Shown here: positions 17,524-24,917 of the stretch, piece by piece | Layout of the letters: each line of letters opens with the position of its first letter | Numbering within the stretch: position 1 is the first letter of the stretch | Source of the DNA: DASVEE01 sp036399695 | GTDB lineage: Bacteria; Acidobacteriota; Thermoanaerobaculia; Gp7-AA8 | DNA: 50,256 nucleotides | NCBI GenBank assembly: GCA_036399695.1 | Contig: DASWMP010000362.1 | Location: forward strand, 1-50,256 | Direction: 5' to 3' | Translations under genes and position numbers: made by a program | The notes under the pieces: generated by a model | Databases searched by the model: none | What the model saw: only the letters and a program-made list of their open reading frames with translations | Told to the model about the DNA's origin: nothing

Positions 17524-18095
17524 ACGAACACAGCTCACGGCCGGCCACCTCGCCGTCACAGACGACTGGCGCGTCCGCGCGGGCGGACGCCGGGGTGGAC
17601 GGCCTGGCGACATTGATGCTGGCCATCGCGGTCGGCAAGTACCGGGTGCCGCGTGCCGATGCGGAGTCGCTCGTGCAGGATGTGTTCGCGACGTATCTGG
17701 TCCAGCAGGACGAGGTCCGCGCTCCCCGTGCGTACCTGATCGGAGGGATCTGCCAGGCGAGCCGCGCGTACTGGAGAAAACGTGAGGCTTCTGAACGGCT
17801 GTTTGTTCCGCTGGACGTCCAGCTCGCGGCCGATCCTCTGGTGCCCCGACGCAGTGTCGAGGAGCAGGTGAGCGACCGGCTCGCGCTCGCTGCCACACTC
17901 ACGAAGTTGAATGCACGGTGCCGCCACGTCCTGCGGATGTTCTTCATTGAGGGCTTCTCGGCCACGGAAATCGGGACGTCGCTGGAGACGACGCAGGCAT
18001 ACGCCTTCCGTCTGGTCCACATCTGCCGGGACAAAGCGCGGCGGATCTACATCCAACTGTCTTCGGGGGCGCGTCATGAAGCATCCAAGCGATGA
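17520..18095 (+). CDS. ECF-type sigma-70 factor
   Basis: A 191-residue protein with the two ECF regions: sigma2 (DAESLVQDVFATYLVQQDEVRAPRAYLIGG) and sigma4 (LTKLNARCRHVLRMFFIEGFSATEIGTSLETTQAYAFRLVHICRDKARR). The sigma2 part is degenerate compared with typical ECFs. The GTG start overlaps the previous stop by 4 bp, with GAGGAG just upstream. It overlaps the next gene by 20 bp, and that gene encodes a zinc-finger protein, the usual partner position for an anti-sigma factor. Confidence 0.82.
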   Translation: MNEHSSRPATSPSQTTGASARADAGVDGLATLMLAIAVGKYRVPRADAESLVQDVFATYLVQQDEVRAPRAYLIGGICQASRAYWRKREASERLFVPLDVQLAADPLVPRRSVEEQVSDRLALAATLTKLNARCRHVLRMFFIEGFSATEIGTSLETTQAYAFRLVHICRDKARRIYIQLSSGARHEASKR

Positions 18096-19410
18096 CCAGC
18101 TCGCCGCCTATGAGGCAGGTAACGGCGATTGCACGGATGATCCGATAGGGATGCACCTCAGGGTGTGCGCAGATTGCGCGGCCATCGTCGACTTTCAGCA
18201 CGGCCTCCGTCACGCCGACGTGTGGGACCTCGTTGCGATATTGGAGCGCGAGCCTGAGTTGCCGCAGATCGCGGCGATGAAGGTCCAGGTATCGGACGAG
18301 GATGCGGCCGCGGAATCGCTGCTCGCTCCCGTTCTGAAGAACACCCTGCGCTTCGTGTATGCCGACATCACGAATAAGGATCAGTTCTACAACGGCGGCG
18401 TGGTGCGCCGCCTGTGCGCCACGGCCATGGAGATGCTGGAGCGCCAGCCACTTCATGCGCTGGAATTCGCGGTCGCTGCCGCGACCATCGCCGACGCATT
18501 GCCGGACGATTACTATCCGAGCCGTGCCGTCTTTGGCTTGAGAGGAAGGGCGTGGAAAGCGCGCGCCAACGCCCTGCGGTACCTGAACCGGTACGGTGAG
18601 GCGCTGGCCGCCCTCGACGAGGCTGAGCGCCGTTTCAAAGAGATCACGATCAACGAGTTGGAGATCGCGACCGTACGTTATGTACGTGCCAGCGTGCTCG
18701 CCAGCGGTCACAGGTTTACCGAGGCGCTGGTCGAGGTGCGTGGAGCGGCGGACGTCTTCAGGAGCTACGAAAACGAGCAACGCGAAGTCGACGCAAAGAT
18801 GCTCGAAGGGACGATTCACTACTTTTCGGAGAACTACGGCGAGGCGCGAGCCATCTTCGAAACCATCCTCGCCTACGCCAACGTCCGCGAGAACAGGTTG
18901 CTGGAAGCCCGGGCCCGGCACAACCTCGCGCTGGCCGCGATCGGCGAGGAGGATTTCAAATCAGCGCGTACCGGGCTCGTACAGGCGCAGGAGTGTTACG
19001 CCGAGCTGGGGCTTCATACGGAACACCTTCGCGTCACCTGGGCACTGGGCCGGATCGAACGTGAAGAAGGCAACACCGCGCGTGCAAAGGCAGACTTCGA
19101 AAAGGCACGCCAAGGATTCGAGCAACTGTCGATGCTGGTCGACGCAGCGCTGGTCGAGCTGGACTACATCGGCTTACTGCTAGGCGATCACAACGTGCGC
19201 GATATCCGCGCCCGGTCCGAGCGGCTGGTCCGCGTCTTCAAAGCGGCGGGGATGTATACGAGTGCCCTGACCGCCGTCAGCTACCTGAACGACGTGGCAC
19301 ACAGCCCGTCCGGAGTCACGGCGTGGCTGCTGGGCCGCATCCGCGCGTTCCTGATGGAGCTGCAGCGCGACCCGCAGTTGCTCTTCGTGCCTCCGGCGAT
19401 GAGTACTTGA
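18076..19410 (+). CDS. Zinc-finger (anti-sigma type) plus TPR protein
   Basis: A 444-residue protein. The N-terminus has the anti-sigma zinc-finger pattern, MHLRVCADC (His-X3-Cys-X2-Cys, about residues 26-34), after an opening HPSDDQLAAYEAG. The rest is a chain of TPR-like helical pairs from about 100 to 420 (for example ALRYLNRYGEALAALDEAER and ARHNLALAAIGEEDFKSART). No TM segment is evident, unlike classic membrane anti-sigma factors, so this would be a cytoplasmic sensor whose TPRs bind a partner. It overlaps the ECF gene by 20 bp. A TPR protein of similar build lies at 26326-27891. Confidence 0.82.
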   Translation: MKHPSDDQLAAYEAGNGDCTDDPIGMHLRVCADCAAIVDFQHGLRHADVWDLVAILEREPELPQIAAMKVQVSDEDAAAESLLAPVLKNTLRFVYADITNKDQFYNGGVVRRLCATAMEMLERQPLHALEFAVAAATIADALPDDYYPSRAVFGLRGRAWKARANALRYLNRYGEALAALDEAERRFKEITINELEIATVRYVRASVLASGHRFTEALVEVRGAADVFRSYENEQREVDAKMLEGTIHYFSENYGEARAIFETILAYANVRENRLLEARARHNLALAAIGEEDFKSARTGLVQAQECYAELGLHTEHLRVTWALGRIEREEGNTARAKADFEKARQGFEQLSMLVDAALVELDYIGLLLGDHNVRDIRARSERLVRVFKAAGMYTSALTAVSYLNDVAHSPSGVTAWLLGRIRAFLMELQRDPQLLFVPPAMST

Positions 19411-19423
19411 TGAGTGATCCCCT

Positions 19424-19442
19424 CGCGGCGTGAGACGCCGCG
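19424..19442 (+). terminator. Hairpin after the ECF operon
   Basis: CGCGGCGT (19424-19431) and ACGCCGCG (19435-19442) form a perfect 8-bp stem with a 3-nt loop, 14 bp after the TPR gene stop. No T-tract follows. Confidence 0.45.
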
Positions 19443-19603
19443 CGGCTGACAGACAGCCCTTGCTCCTTGCCTTGGTCCACGGACGTACAGACGTCACTAA
19501 TCGCGGCCTTCATAAAGGCGGCCGAGCGGTATCATCTGACTGTGCTGGTTGATTTGTGGCCGGCTGTTTCGCCGATCACGACGGCTGCTGAGGAGTCGAC
19601 AGG

Positions 19604-20350
19604 ATGCGTAACGCTTTTGTTCTGATCTGTCTCACCGTCGTCGGTGCTGATCTTTGCCAGGCGCAGACGCAACGGAACCAGCGGGAGTGGCGGCAGCACT
19701 TCACGATCGAATACCCCCCGGCGAAGCTGGCCTACCGCATCACGAAGATCACGGAGATGCCGGTGGAGTCGCTGACCAGAGAGCTGTATCTGGTCGAGGA
19801 CGGCAATGGCGACCGGCTCCTGCTGACACATGTCTATGATCTGGCGGAGCAGACCGTCGTCTATGAAGTGCTCGACCTGGAGACGAAGGAGGTGGTGCGC
19901 GCGACGACGCACTATCCCTACAAATCGGCGACGCTGCGGGACACGCTGGACGAGGCACGGAAAGCAGCGCCGATCCCAAACGAACAACTCGACGTCACGT
20001 TGGAACTGAACGGAGTCCTGTCCACGGCCAAGCAGTCGGAGTGGGCGTCCGGCGCGGCCAGAGATGCCCGCAGCAGCCTGCGGCGGGCGGCCTCGTCGCG
20101 CTTTCTCGAACGGCTGGAGCGGCTCCGCCCGATCAGTGGATCGCGCGGGGAACTGACGCTCTTCTGCTTCTCGCTCCTCCAACTGGTGCTGTACGAGAAG
20201 GAGTGCGCCGACTCAGGCGGACCGTTGCAGCCGGCCGCACCTGATTGCTCCTTCGACGCCGAGTTCCCCTATCCCTGCAGCGATCAGCAGAAGCAGAAGA
20301 TCGCCACCGCCAAAGCGGCAGGGAAGGAACTGGCGGGCATGTTGTACTAG
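19604..20350 (+). CDS. Secreted protein of unknown function
   Basis: A 248-residue protein with a signal peptide (cleavage near LCQAQ, residue 21). The middle is a mix of strands and polar helix (FTIEYPPAKLAYRITKITEM), with a dense Arg-rich helix at about 150-175. The C-terminal third has four cysteines (CFSLLQ, KECAD, PDCSFD, YPCSD) that could form disulfides outside the cytoplasm. The ribosome site GAGGAG lies upstream of ATG 19604. No family is recognised. Confidence 0.68.
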   Translation: MRNAFVLICLTVVGADLCQAQTQRNQREWRQHFTIEYPPAKLAYRITKITEMPVESLTRELYLVEDGNGDRLLLTHVYDLAEQTVVYEVLDLETKEVVRATTHYPYKSATLRDTLDEARKAAPIPNEQLDVTLELNGVLSTAKQSEWASGAARDARSSLRRAASSRFLERLERLRPISGSRGELTLFCFSLLQLVLYEKECADSGGPLQPAAPDCSFDAEFPYPCSDQQKQKIATAKAAGKELAGMLY

Positions 20351-20371
20351 TGTCGCGTGGCGCGACACTAG
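20347..20371 (+). terminator. 11-bp hairpin overlapping the stop codon
   Basis: CTAGTGTCGCG at 20347-20357 pairs with CGCGACACTAG at 20361-20371 around TGG. The motif CGACACTAG recurs at 20383-20391. It overlaps the end of the preceding gene and likely ends transcription before the tRNA gene. Confidence 0.55.
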
Positions 20372-20430
20372 GGTCGGGTCACGACACTAGATCTTAGCCG
20401 CCGTGTAGCATCCGCGCCCGCGATCGATAC

Positions 20431-20504
20431 TGGGAGATCGTTCAATGGTAGGACAAGCGGCTCTGAACCGCTGAATCGGGGTTCGACTCCCTGTCTCCCA
20501 GCCA
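20431..20504 (+). tRNA. tRNA-Gln (CTG anticodon)
   Basis: The acceptor arms TGGGAGA and TCTCCCA pair perfectly, with discriminator G and an encoded CCA at 20502-20504. The anticodon stem AGCGG/CCGCT encloses the loop CTCTGAA, with anticodon CTG at 20463-20465, decoding CAG. The T-loop has GGTTCGACTCC. It stands alone with no neighbouring tRNA. Confidence 0.93.
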
Positions 20505-20534
20505 CTCGGCGCCCCGCCGGCCCCTCGATCCGCC

Positions 20535-20554
20535 AAGCCTCCCCGGAGGCTTTT
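20535..20554 (+). terminator. Intrinsic terminator after tRNA-Gln
   Basis: AAGCCTCC and GGAGGCTT form an 8-bp stem around CC, continuing into TTTT. It sits about 30 bp after the tRNA. Confidence 0.75.
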
Positions 20555-20576
20555 CACGTTTTCAGGGGATGCTAAT

Positions 20577-20595
20577 ATGTACATCGACATGTACA
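20577..20595. promoter_or_regulatory. Candidate operator of the toxin-antitoxin operon
   Basis: Two TGTACA palindromes (20578-20583 and 20590-20595) have centres 12 bp apart, ending 13 bp before the antitoxin ATG. Phd-type antitoxins usually repress their own promoter at short palindromes, so this is a fitting place; binding is inferred. Confidence 0.5.
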
Positions 20596-20608
20596 CGAGG
20601 TGCATCTG

Positions 20609-20890
20609 ATGCGGAAGCAGCAATCGATTGCCGCAGCGCGAAGCAACCTTCCCCAACTCATTCGCGAAGTGGAATCTGGTGAGTCCATCGAGCTGACACG
20701 CCGCGGCGAGAGCGTGGCTGTATTGATCGGCCGCAAGGAGTACGAACGGTTGGCGAGCAAAACGCGCCGCTTCTCTGAAGCCTGGGCTGAATTCAACCGC
20801 GAAGTCGAGCTCTCCGAACTGGAGATCGATCCGGACGAGATCTTCGGCGAGGTGCGCGATGCACGACCCGGAAGAGACGTCGGGCTGTGA
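20609..20890 (+). CDS. Phd/YefM-family antitoxin
   Basis: A 93-residue antitoxin. The Phd/YefM N-terminal DNA-binding fold is clear: AAARSNLPQLIREVESGESIELTRRGESVAVLIGRKEY. The acidic C-terminus (LSELEIDPDEIFGEVRD) would wrap the toxin. The ATG at 20609 is favoured (GAGG 9 nt upstream) over an in-frame GTG at 20600. Its stop overlaps the toxin start by 4 bp. Confidence 0.9.
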   Translation: MRKQQSIAAARSNLPQLIREVESGESIELTRRGESVAVLIGRKEYERLASKTRRFSEAWAEFNREVELSELEIDPDEIFGEVRDARPGRDVGL

Positions 20891-21303
20891 GTCTGAAGTA
20901 CCTGCTCGATACGAACGTCGTCTCCGAGCCGCTTCGCCCGAAACCGCAGCACGGCGTCATCCGAAAGCTCAGCCGGCATGAGGACGAAATCGCAATCTCC
21001 TCCGTCGTCTGGCATGAGCTACAGTTCGGAGCCGCACGCCTGCCGCTGTCGCGGCGCCGGGAAGCAATCGTTCGTTACCTCGATGACGTCGTAGCTGCGA
21101 CGATGCCGATCCTCGATTACGGCCGTGCCGCGGCGGAGTGGCACGCCCAGGAGCGTGCCCGCCTGGCGGCACGAGGGGCGACGCCCCCGTTCGCCGATGG
21201 CCAGCTCGCCGCCATCGCCCACGTGAACGAACTGATCCTCGTGACGTTCAATGACGCTGACTTTCGTCAGTTTCAGGGCTTGCGGGTTCTGAGCTGGCGC
21301 TGA
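20887..21303 (+). CDS. VapC-like PIN-domain toxin
   Basis: A 138-residue PIN ribonuclease. The acidic metal-binding residues are in place: Asp8 in LLDTNVVSE, Glu44 in WHELQFG, Asp104 in FADGQLAAIA and Asp123 in TFNDADF. Toxins of this type cleave tRNA or rRNA and are held inactive by the partner antitoxin. GTG start at 20887, coupled to the antitoxin by a GTGA overlap. Pairing of a PIN toxin with a Phd-type rather than a VapB/AbrB antitoxin is common. Confidence 0.92.
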   Translation: MSLKYLLDTNVVSEPLRPKPQHGVIRKLSRHEDEIAISSVVWHELQFGAARLPLSRRREAIVRYLDDVVAATMPILDYGRAAAEWHAQERARLAARGATPPFADGQLAAIAHVNELILVTFNDADFRQFQGLRVLSWR

Positions 21304-21384
21304 GTATCGGCCGCCGTGCGGAACCAACTCGCCACCCCTGTAGAGCGTGGGACGGCGCAGCAGTCACCTTCCATAACCCCAGAC

Positions 21385-21762
21385 CAAAGCTTTGCCTCCG
21401 AGACTCAAAGCTTGGCCTCCGCGATTCAAAGCTTTGCCTCCGGCACGCAAAACTTTGACTCGAAGACTCAAAGCTTTGCCTCGGGGACGCAAAGCTTTGA
21501 CTCGCGGGCCCAAAATTTTTGCCTCCGGACTCAAAGCTTTGCCTCCGAGACTCAAAGCTTTGCCTCGGACACGCAAAGCTTTGCCTCGGAGACGCAAAGC
21601 TTTGACTCAGACACTCAAAGCGTTGCCTCGGAGACTCAACACGTCGGCTCGGCGCCTCGATGTTTTGACTCGGAGGCTCGAAGCTTTGACTCGGCGATTC
21701 AGGGTCTTGACGTCCGGAACGCAGACTTAGCCTCGGCCGCCTGAAACTTTGCCTCCGGCACT
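21385..21762. repeat. 18 x 21-bp tandem array with CAAAGCTTTG palindrome
   Basis: Eighteen units start at 21385 and every 21 bp thereafter to 21742, with no insertion or deletion. Most begin with the palindrome CAAAGCTTTG followed by the spacer CCTCGGAGACN or close variants. The units between 21385 and 21636 are best conserved, and units 13, 14, 16 and 17 are degenerate. The period equals two DNA turns, so all palindromes fall on one face of the helix. Confidence 0.95.
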
Positions 21763-21874
21763 CGGCGCCCTGGTCTCCCCTCCGTCGCCCGCGCACCCGT
21801 GCACCCTTCCTCGGATTCTCGTCACCACCCGCTCCTCGACTTCTCACGAAGGCATGATTCTTTTAGACGACCAC

Positions 21875-21905
21875 TTGACAACTATTCGTACCGGACCGAT
21901 GTTAT
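21875..21905 (+). promoter_or_regulatory. Possible sigma-70 promoter
   Basis: TTGACA at 21875-21880 is a consensus -35. The best -10 is TGTTAT at 21900-21905 with a long 19-bp spacer, so this is weak. It would serve the 22054 gene and its cassette. Confidence 0.35.
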
Positions 21906-21930
21906 GGCCGCGACCGGTCGTTACTCGGGA

Positions 21931-21955
21931 TCGCGTGATCGCGGTGATCACGCGA
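21931..21955. promoter_or_regulatory. 10-bp perfect palindrome upstream of the M4 cassette
   Basis: TCGCGTGATC (21931-21940) and GATCACGCGA (21946-21955) are separated by 5 nt. It lies about 25 bp after the candidate promoter and 98 bp before the first gene. It could be an operator or a leader hairpin. Confidence 0.5.
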
Positions 21956-22053
21956 CACCCTATCGCCCGTCATGCTCCGGCCGGAGCAGGGACGGGTAAC
22001 AACTAACACCGCCTCGTCCGCATGAGCGGCGCGGCGGAGAAAGGAAAACTGTC

Positions 22054-22641
22054 ATGGCAACTCCTCCGAGCCGTCCCTCGACCGTGACCCATGCTGTTGC
22101 TGTTGTCGATCCGCCCACTCCCCCGGTTACGCTCACCGGCACGCACTATCAGGAGGTCGCGGCGTCGTTCCTCACGCAGCTCGAGGCCATCGCCGCGAGC
22201 GTTCCGAAGCTGGAGCGGGAGCACGCCCTCACGAAGGAGTTCGTCCGGAGGCACCTCAACGTGCCGATGGCCTTCCTCGAAAGTGCCGTGGCGGCGGTGC
22301 AGCTCACGCCGGAGCTGCAGATCCTCGGCAAGCTGAATTACTTCAATGCCCACGACACGCTGCAGTTCCTCGTGGCGTTCCGTCCGGTCCTGGACAAGCT
22401 CGAGGCCTTCTACAACGACCTGAAGTTCACGATGAACTCGAAGAAGGCGGGACTCACGGACGACGCGCTGCAGATCTACCACATCACCAAAGGCCTGGCC
22501 CGGGACGCCGCGAGCACCGAGGTGTACTCGCACATGCAGAACATGAAGCGTGATTTCCCGAAGAGACCGCGCAGGAAGAAGGCCGACCCGGAAGCGGCCG
22601 CTAAAGAGGAGGTGACGACGACGCTGCCCATCGCCGCATAA
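22054..22641 (+). CDS. Unknown protein, first gene of the M4 peptidase cassette
   Basis: A 195-residue protein with no signal peptide. After a Pro-rich, probably disordered N-terminus of about 28 residues it is helical (YQEVAASFLTQLEAIAASV, then LQFLVAFRPVLDKLEAFYND). It ends in a very basic segment, KRPRRKKADPEAAAKEE. GGAGAAAGGAA precedes the ATG. No family is recognised. The next genes on the same strand encode an M4 peptidase and two small paralogues, so a shared intracellular role is possible. Confidence 0.7.
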   Translation: MATPPSRPSTVTHAVAVVDPPTPPVTLTGTHYQEVAASFLTQLEAIAASVPKLEREHALTKEFVRRHLNVPMAFLESAVAAVQLTPELQILGKLNYFNAHDTLQFLVAFRPVLDKLEAFYNDLKFTMNSKKAGLTDDALQIYHITKGLARDAASTEVYSHMQNMKRDFPKRPRRKKADPEAAAKEEVTTTLPIAA

Positions 22642-22649
22642 ACGCAAAC

Positions 22650-22679
22650 GCCCGGTCCGCGTGTCCGCGCGGGCCGGGC
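22650..22679 (+). terminator. GC-rich hairpin between cassette genes
   Basis: GCCCGG at 22650-22655 pairs with CCGGGC at 22674-22679, with further partial GC pairing inside. It starts 8 bp after the stop of the first cassette gene and has no T-tract; it may reduce read-through rather than stop it. Confidence 0.4.
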
Positions 22680-22724
22680 CCACACATCCTGTCCCCTCAC
22701 AGTCAAATGAAAGGAAAACGTGCT

Positions 22725-23795
22725 ATGAGCAACGTACACCCCCACGTCTGTTCTGTCATCCCCCAGCACATGCTAGACAGGCTCGCCGAGCGGAGCAGCG
22801 GGCCGGTTCGTGACGCCGCCGAGGCCACGCTGGTGCAGATGCACCTGCTGGCCACCGAGCGTGTGAATACGTTCGTCGACCTGCTGCCGCTCGCCGGCGC
22901 CCCGCCGAAGCAGCGCCACGTCTACGATGCCCGCGGCGAGCGCACGCTCCCCGGCTGCCTCGTCCGCACGGAGGATCAGCCGGCCACCCGCGACATCCAG
23001 GTCAACGAAGCGTTCGACGGCGCCGGCGCCACCTGGGACTTCTTCAACGAGGTGTTCGACCGCGATTCCATCGACGGCTGCGGCCTGCGGCTCGACTCCA
23101 CCGTGCACTATGGCAAGCAGTTCCAGAACGCCATGTGGAACGGCAGTCAGATCGTCTACGGCGACGGCGACGGCCGGACCTTCCGCCGCTTCACCCGATC
23201 CCTCGCGGTGATCGGGCACGAGCTCGTCCACGGTCTCACGCAGTACGCCGCGTTCCTTGGCTACTCCGGCGAGACCGGCGCGCTCAACGAACATCTGTCC
23301 GACGCCTTCGGGGCCATGATCGTGCAGTACGCCGCGAAGCAGACGGTCGACGAGGCCGACTGGCTGATCGGCAGGGAACTGCTCGGCCCCGGCGTCAAAG
23401 GCGTGGCCATCCGCTCGATGGCCGCACCGGGCAGCGCGTATGACGACCGCGTGCTCGGCCGCGACCCGCAGCCGCGTCACATGCGGGACTACGTCGACAC
23501 GCCGGCCGATCATGGCGGCGTCCACATCAACTCCGGCATCCCCAATCACGCGTTCTACCGCGCCGCCAAGGCGATCGGCGGGTACTCGTGGGAGGTGATG
23601 GGACGGGTGTGGTACGCCGCGCTCACCGAGCGGCTGACGTCCGACGACGGCTTCGAGGACTTCGCGCGGGCGACCGTCGACATCGCCGGCGAGCGCTACT
23701 CGAACGGCGGCCACGTCCAGCAGGCCATCGCCGGCGCGTGGGAGGCGGTCGGTATTCCGGTGCCGATCTTCAACCGCCGCCGCCGTGCCGCCTGA
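22725..23795 (+). CDS. M4 (thermolysin-family) metallopeptidase, protealysin-like
   Basis: A 356-residue zinc peptidase. HELVH at 165-169 gives zinc ligands His165 and His169 and catalytic Glu166; Glu189 in ALNEHLSD is the third ligand; GGVHINSG places the active-site His at 267. The N-terminus is a short propeptide of the protealysin type (PHVCSVIPQHMLDRLAE) and there is no Sec signal, as in protealysin-like enzymes, many of which are non-classically located. ATG 22725 is preferred because GAAAGGAAAA precedes it; an earlier ATG at 22707 is in frame. Protealysin genes often have a downstream inhibitor (emfourin), but the small proteins that follow here do not resemble it by eye. Confidence 0.92.
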   Translation: MSNVHPHVCSVIPQHMLDRLAERSSGPVRDAAEATLVQMHLLATERVNTFVDLLPLAGAPPKQRHVYDARGERTLPGCLVRTEDQPATRDIQVNEAFDGAGATWDFFNEVFDRDSIDGCGLRLDSTVHYGKQFQNAMWNGSQIVYGDGDGRTFRRFTRSLAVIGHELVHGLTQYAAFLGYSGETGALNEHLSDAFGAMIVQYAAKQTVDEADWLIGRELLGPGVKGVAIRSMAAPGSAYDDRVLGRDPQPRHMRDYVDTPADHGGVHINSGIPNHAFYRAAKAIGGYSWEVMGRVWYAALTERLTSDDGFEDFARATVDIAGERYSNGGHVQQAIAGAWEAVGIPVPIFNRRRRAA

Positions 23796-23851
23796 GGCGC
23801 CCGCTCCTCCACCACTCACTCACTTCACAGCGAAAGATAAGGAGAAAAACC

Positions 23852-24136
23852 ATGAGCTCGAAGACCATGAACCTCATCGCCGAAGTCTCGTTCAACGACA
23901 TCGCCCGCGGCATCGCAACGCTCGATCTCCGGCGGGTCGCCACGGCGGCCGAGGAGACCGAGAATGACCGGATCGCGCGGCTGCTCACGATCTACCTCGC
24001 TATCCGGCCGCTGCTCTCGGCGCTCACGAGCCTCCGTCTGATTCCGCCGCCCTGGCGTAAGGCCATCGGCGCCTTCATGGAGAGCCTCGACTCGCTCGCC
24101 ATCCTCCGCGGCTTCAAGGCCGGCAAGGATCTCTAG
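23852..24136 (+). CDS. Small helical protein A of a tandem paralogous pair
   Basis: A 94-residue protein of unknown function. The core DRIARLLTIYLAIRPL, then LRLIPPPWRKAIGAFMESLD, is shared with the next gene: 35 of 42 residues are identical over that core by my count. The N-terminal half (AEVSFNDIARGIATLDLRRV) is also related. It looks like amphipathic helices with no signal peptide. AAGGAG precedes ATG 23852. It follows the M4 peptidase gene by 56 bp and is a candidate substrate, partner or inhibitor. Confidence 0.75.
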   Translation: MSSKTMNLIAEVSFNDIARGIATLDLRRVATAAEETENDRIARLLTIYLAIRPLLSALTSLRLIPPPWRKAIGAFMESLDSLAILRGFKAGKDL

Positions 24137-24195
24137 TTCCATTCATCGAGGCGGGGCCCGGTGACGGGCTCCGCCAGTTTGTGAAGGAGGAAGTC

Positions 24196-24447
24196 ATGCG
24201 CAGGAAGATCATCAGTTCTATTGGCGTCACGTTCACCGACATCGTGGGCGGCGTCGCGTCGCTCGATCTCAAGCCGGCCGCGGCCGCGGAGACCGAGCAT
24301 GACCGTATCGCGCGGCTGCTCACCGTGTACGCCGGCATCCGGCCGCTGTTCGCGGCGCTCACGAGCGTCCGGCTGATCCCGCCGGACTGGCGTAAGGCGA
24401 TCGGCGCCTTCATGGAGAGCCTCGACCTGCTCGCGGCAGCGTTGTAG
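24196..24447 (+). CDS. Small helical protein B, paralogue of the preceding gene
   Basis: An 83-residue protein starting at ATG 24196, with AAGGAGG 5 nt upstream (an in-frame GTG at 24181 overlaps that site and is unlikely). It shares the DRIARLL to MESLD core with its neighbour but lacks the basic C-terminal tail (FKAGKDL). The conserved gene pair and its good ribosome sites argue for two real proteins rather than a decaying copy. Repeat elements begin directly downstream. Confidence 0.75.
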   Translation: MRRKIISSIGVTFTDIVGGVASLDLKPAAAAETEHDRIARLLTVYAGIRPLFAALTSVRLIPPDWRKAIGAFMESLDLLAAAL

Positions 24448-24491
24448 CCCCGGGAGAAAGCCCCAAGGGCGTTGCCTTAGAGGTTTGCCTC

Positions 24492-24596
24492 ATGTGGGAC
24501 AGACACTCCTGTCTGTCCGGCCCACCCCCGAGGTCCATTCCTCCAGACAAGCGGCCGTTCGGGTGCACGGGACAGACAAGAGTGTCTGTCCCACAT
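24492..24596. repeat. Paired-hairpin dispersed element, copy 2
   Basis: 105 bp with terminal inverted repeats starting ATGTGGGACAGACACTC. It is in inverse orientation to copy 1 and differs from it by a one-base insertion in a C-run and a few substitutions. Confidence 0.88.
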
Positions 24597-24613
24597 CTAA
24601 AGAGGTTTGCCTC

Positions 24614-24718
24614 ATGTGGGACAGACACTCCTGTCTGTCCGGCCCACCGCCGAGGTCCATTCCTCCAGACGAGCGGCCGTTCGGGTGCACGGGACAGACA
24701 AGAGTGTCTGTCCCACAT
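24614..24718. repeat. Paired-hairpin dispersed element, copy 3 (tandem)
   Basis: A 105-bp copy starting 122 bp after copy 2, nearly identical to it (CCACCGCCG instead of CCACCCCCG and CGAGCGG instead of CAAGCGG). The tandem arrangement points to local duplication. Confidence 0.88.
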
Positions 24719-24917
24719 CTAAAGTTAACGACCTTGGGGCTTGCGCCCGGGGCTACGACGCTGCCGCCCGCAAGCGGGCTATCTCACCGGACCGAATGAG
24801 TTAACCATCCCGCACTTGCGCTGCAAACCCCTAAGTTACCGCCATTGGGAGCATGAGACGCGAGAGCTGATCAATGGGATCACGTTGTTTCTCGATCTTA
24901 TGGAGGTGGGGCTCACC

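Larger units (their letters stand above)
21304..22053. other. Gene-poor region: tandem array, possible promoter, palindrome
   Basis: No gene can be supported in these 750 bp. Open frames span the repeats in several frames on both strands, but only because the 21-bp unit is a multiple of three without stops. The region contains the 21-bp array (21385-21762), a TTGACA promoter candidate (21875) and a 10-bp palindrome (21931-21955) before the next gene. Confidence 0.65.
24448..24917. other. Gene-free block of dispersed repeats
   Basis: No gene is seen in 470 bp. It contains two tandem copies of the paired-hairpin element (24492-24596 and 24614-24718), each followed by TCTAAAG and preceded by AGGTTTGCCTC, inside larger flanks (GTAGCCCCGGG near 24447 and CTTGCGCCCGGGGCTAC near 24739) that also occur around the copy at 6555. 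Confidence 0.75.

Noticed and set aside
21316..21744. A repetitive 142-residue protein (QSFASET heptads)
   Set aside because: The frame is open because the 21-bp repeat has no stops in several frames and on both strands. No ribosome site precedes it and no signal for translation is visible. I kept it as a DNA repeat and noted coding as an alternative.
21304..21784. A CRISPR array
   Set aside because: The 21-bp units are contiguous with no unique spacers, and no cas gene is present.
24480..24799. An insertion sequence at the tandem repeat copies
   Set aside because: The inverted repeats are there, but the elements are only about 105 bp and no transposase gene is present, so they are called repeats, not insertion sequences.
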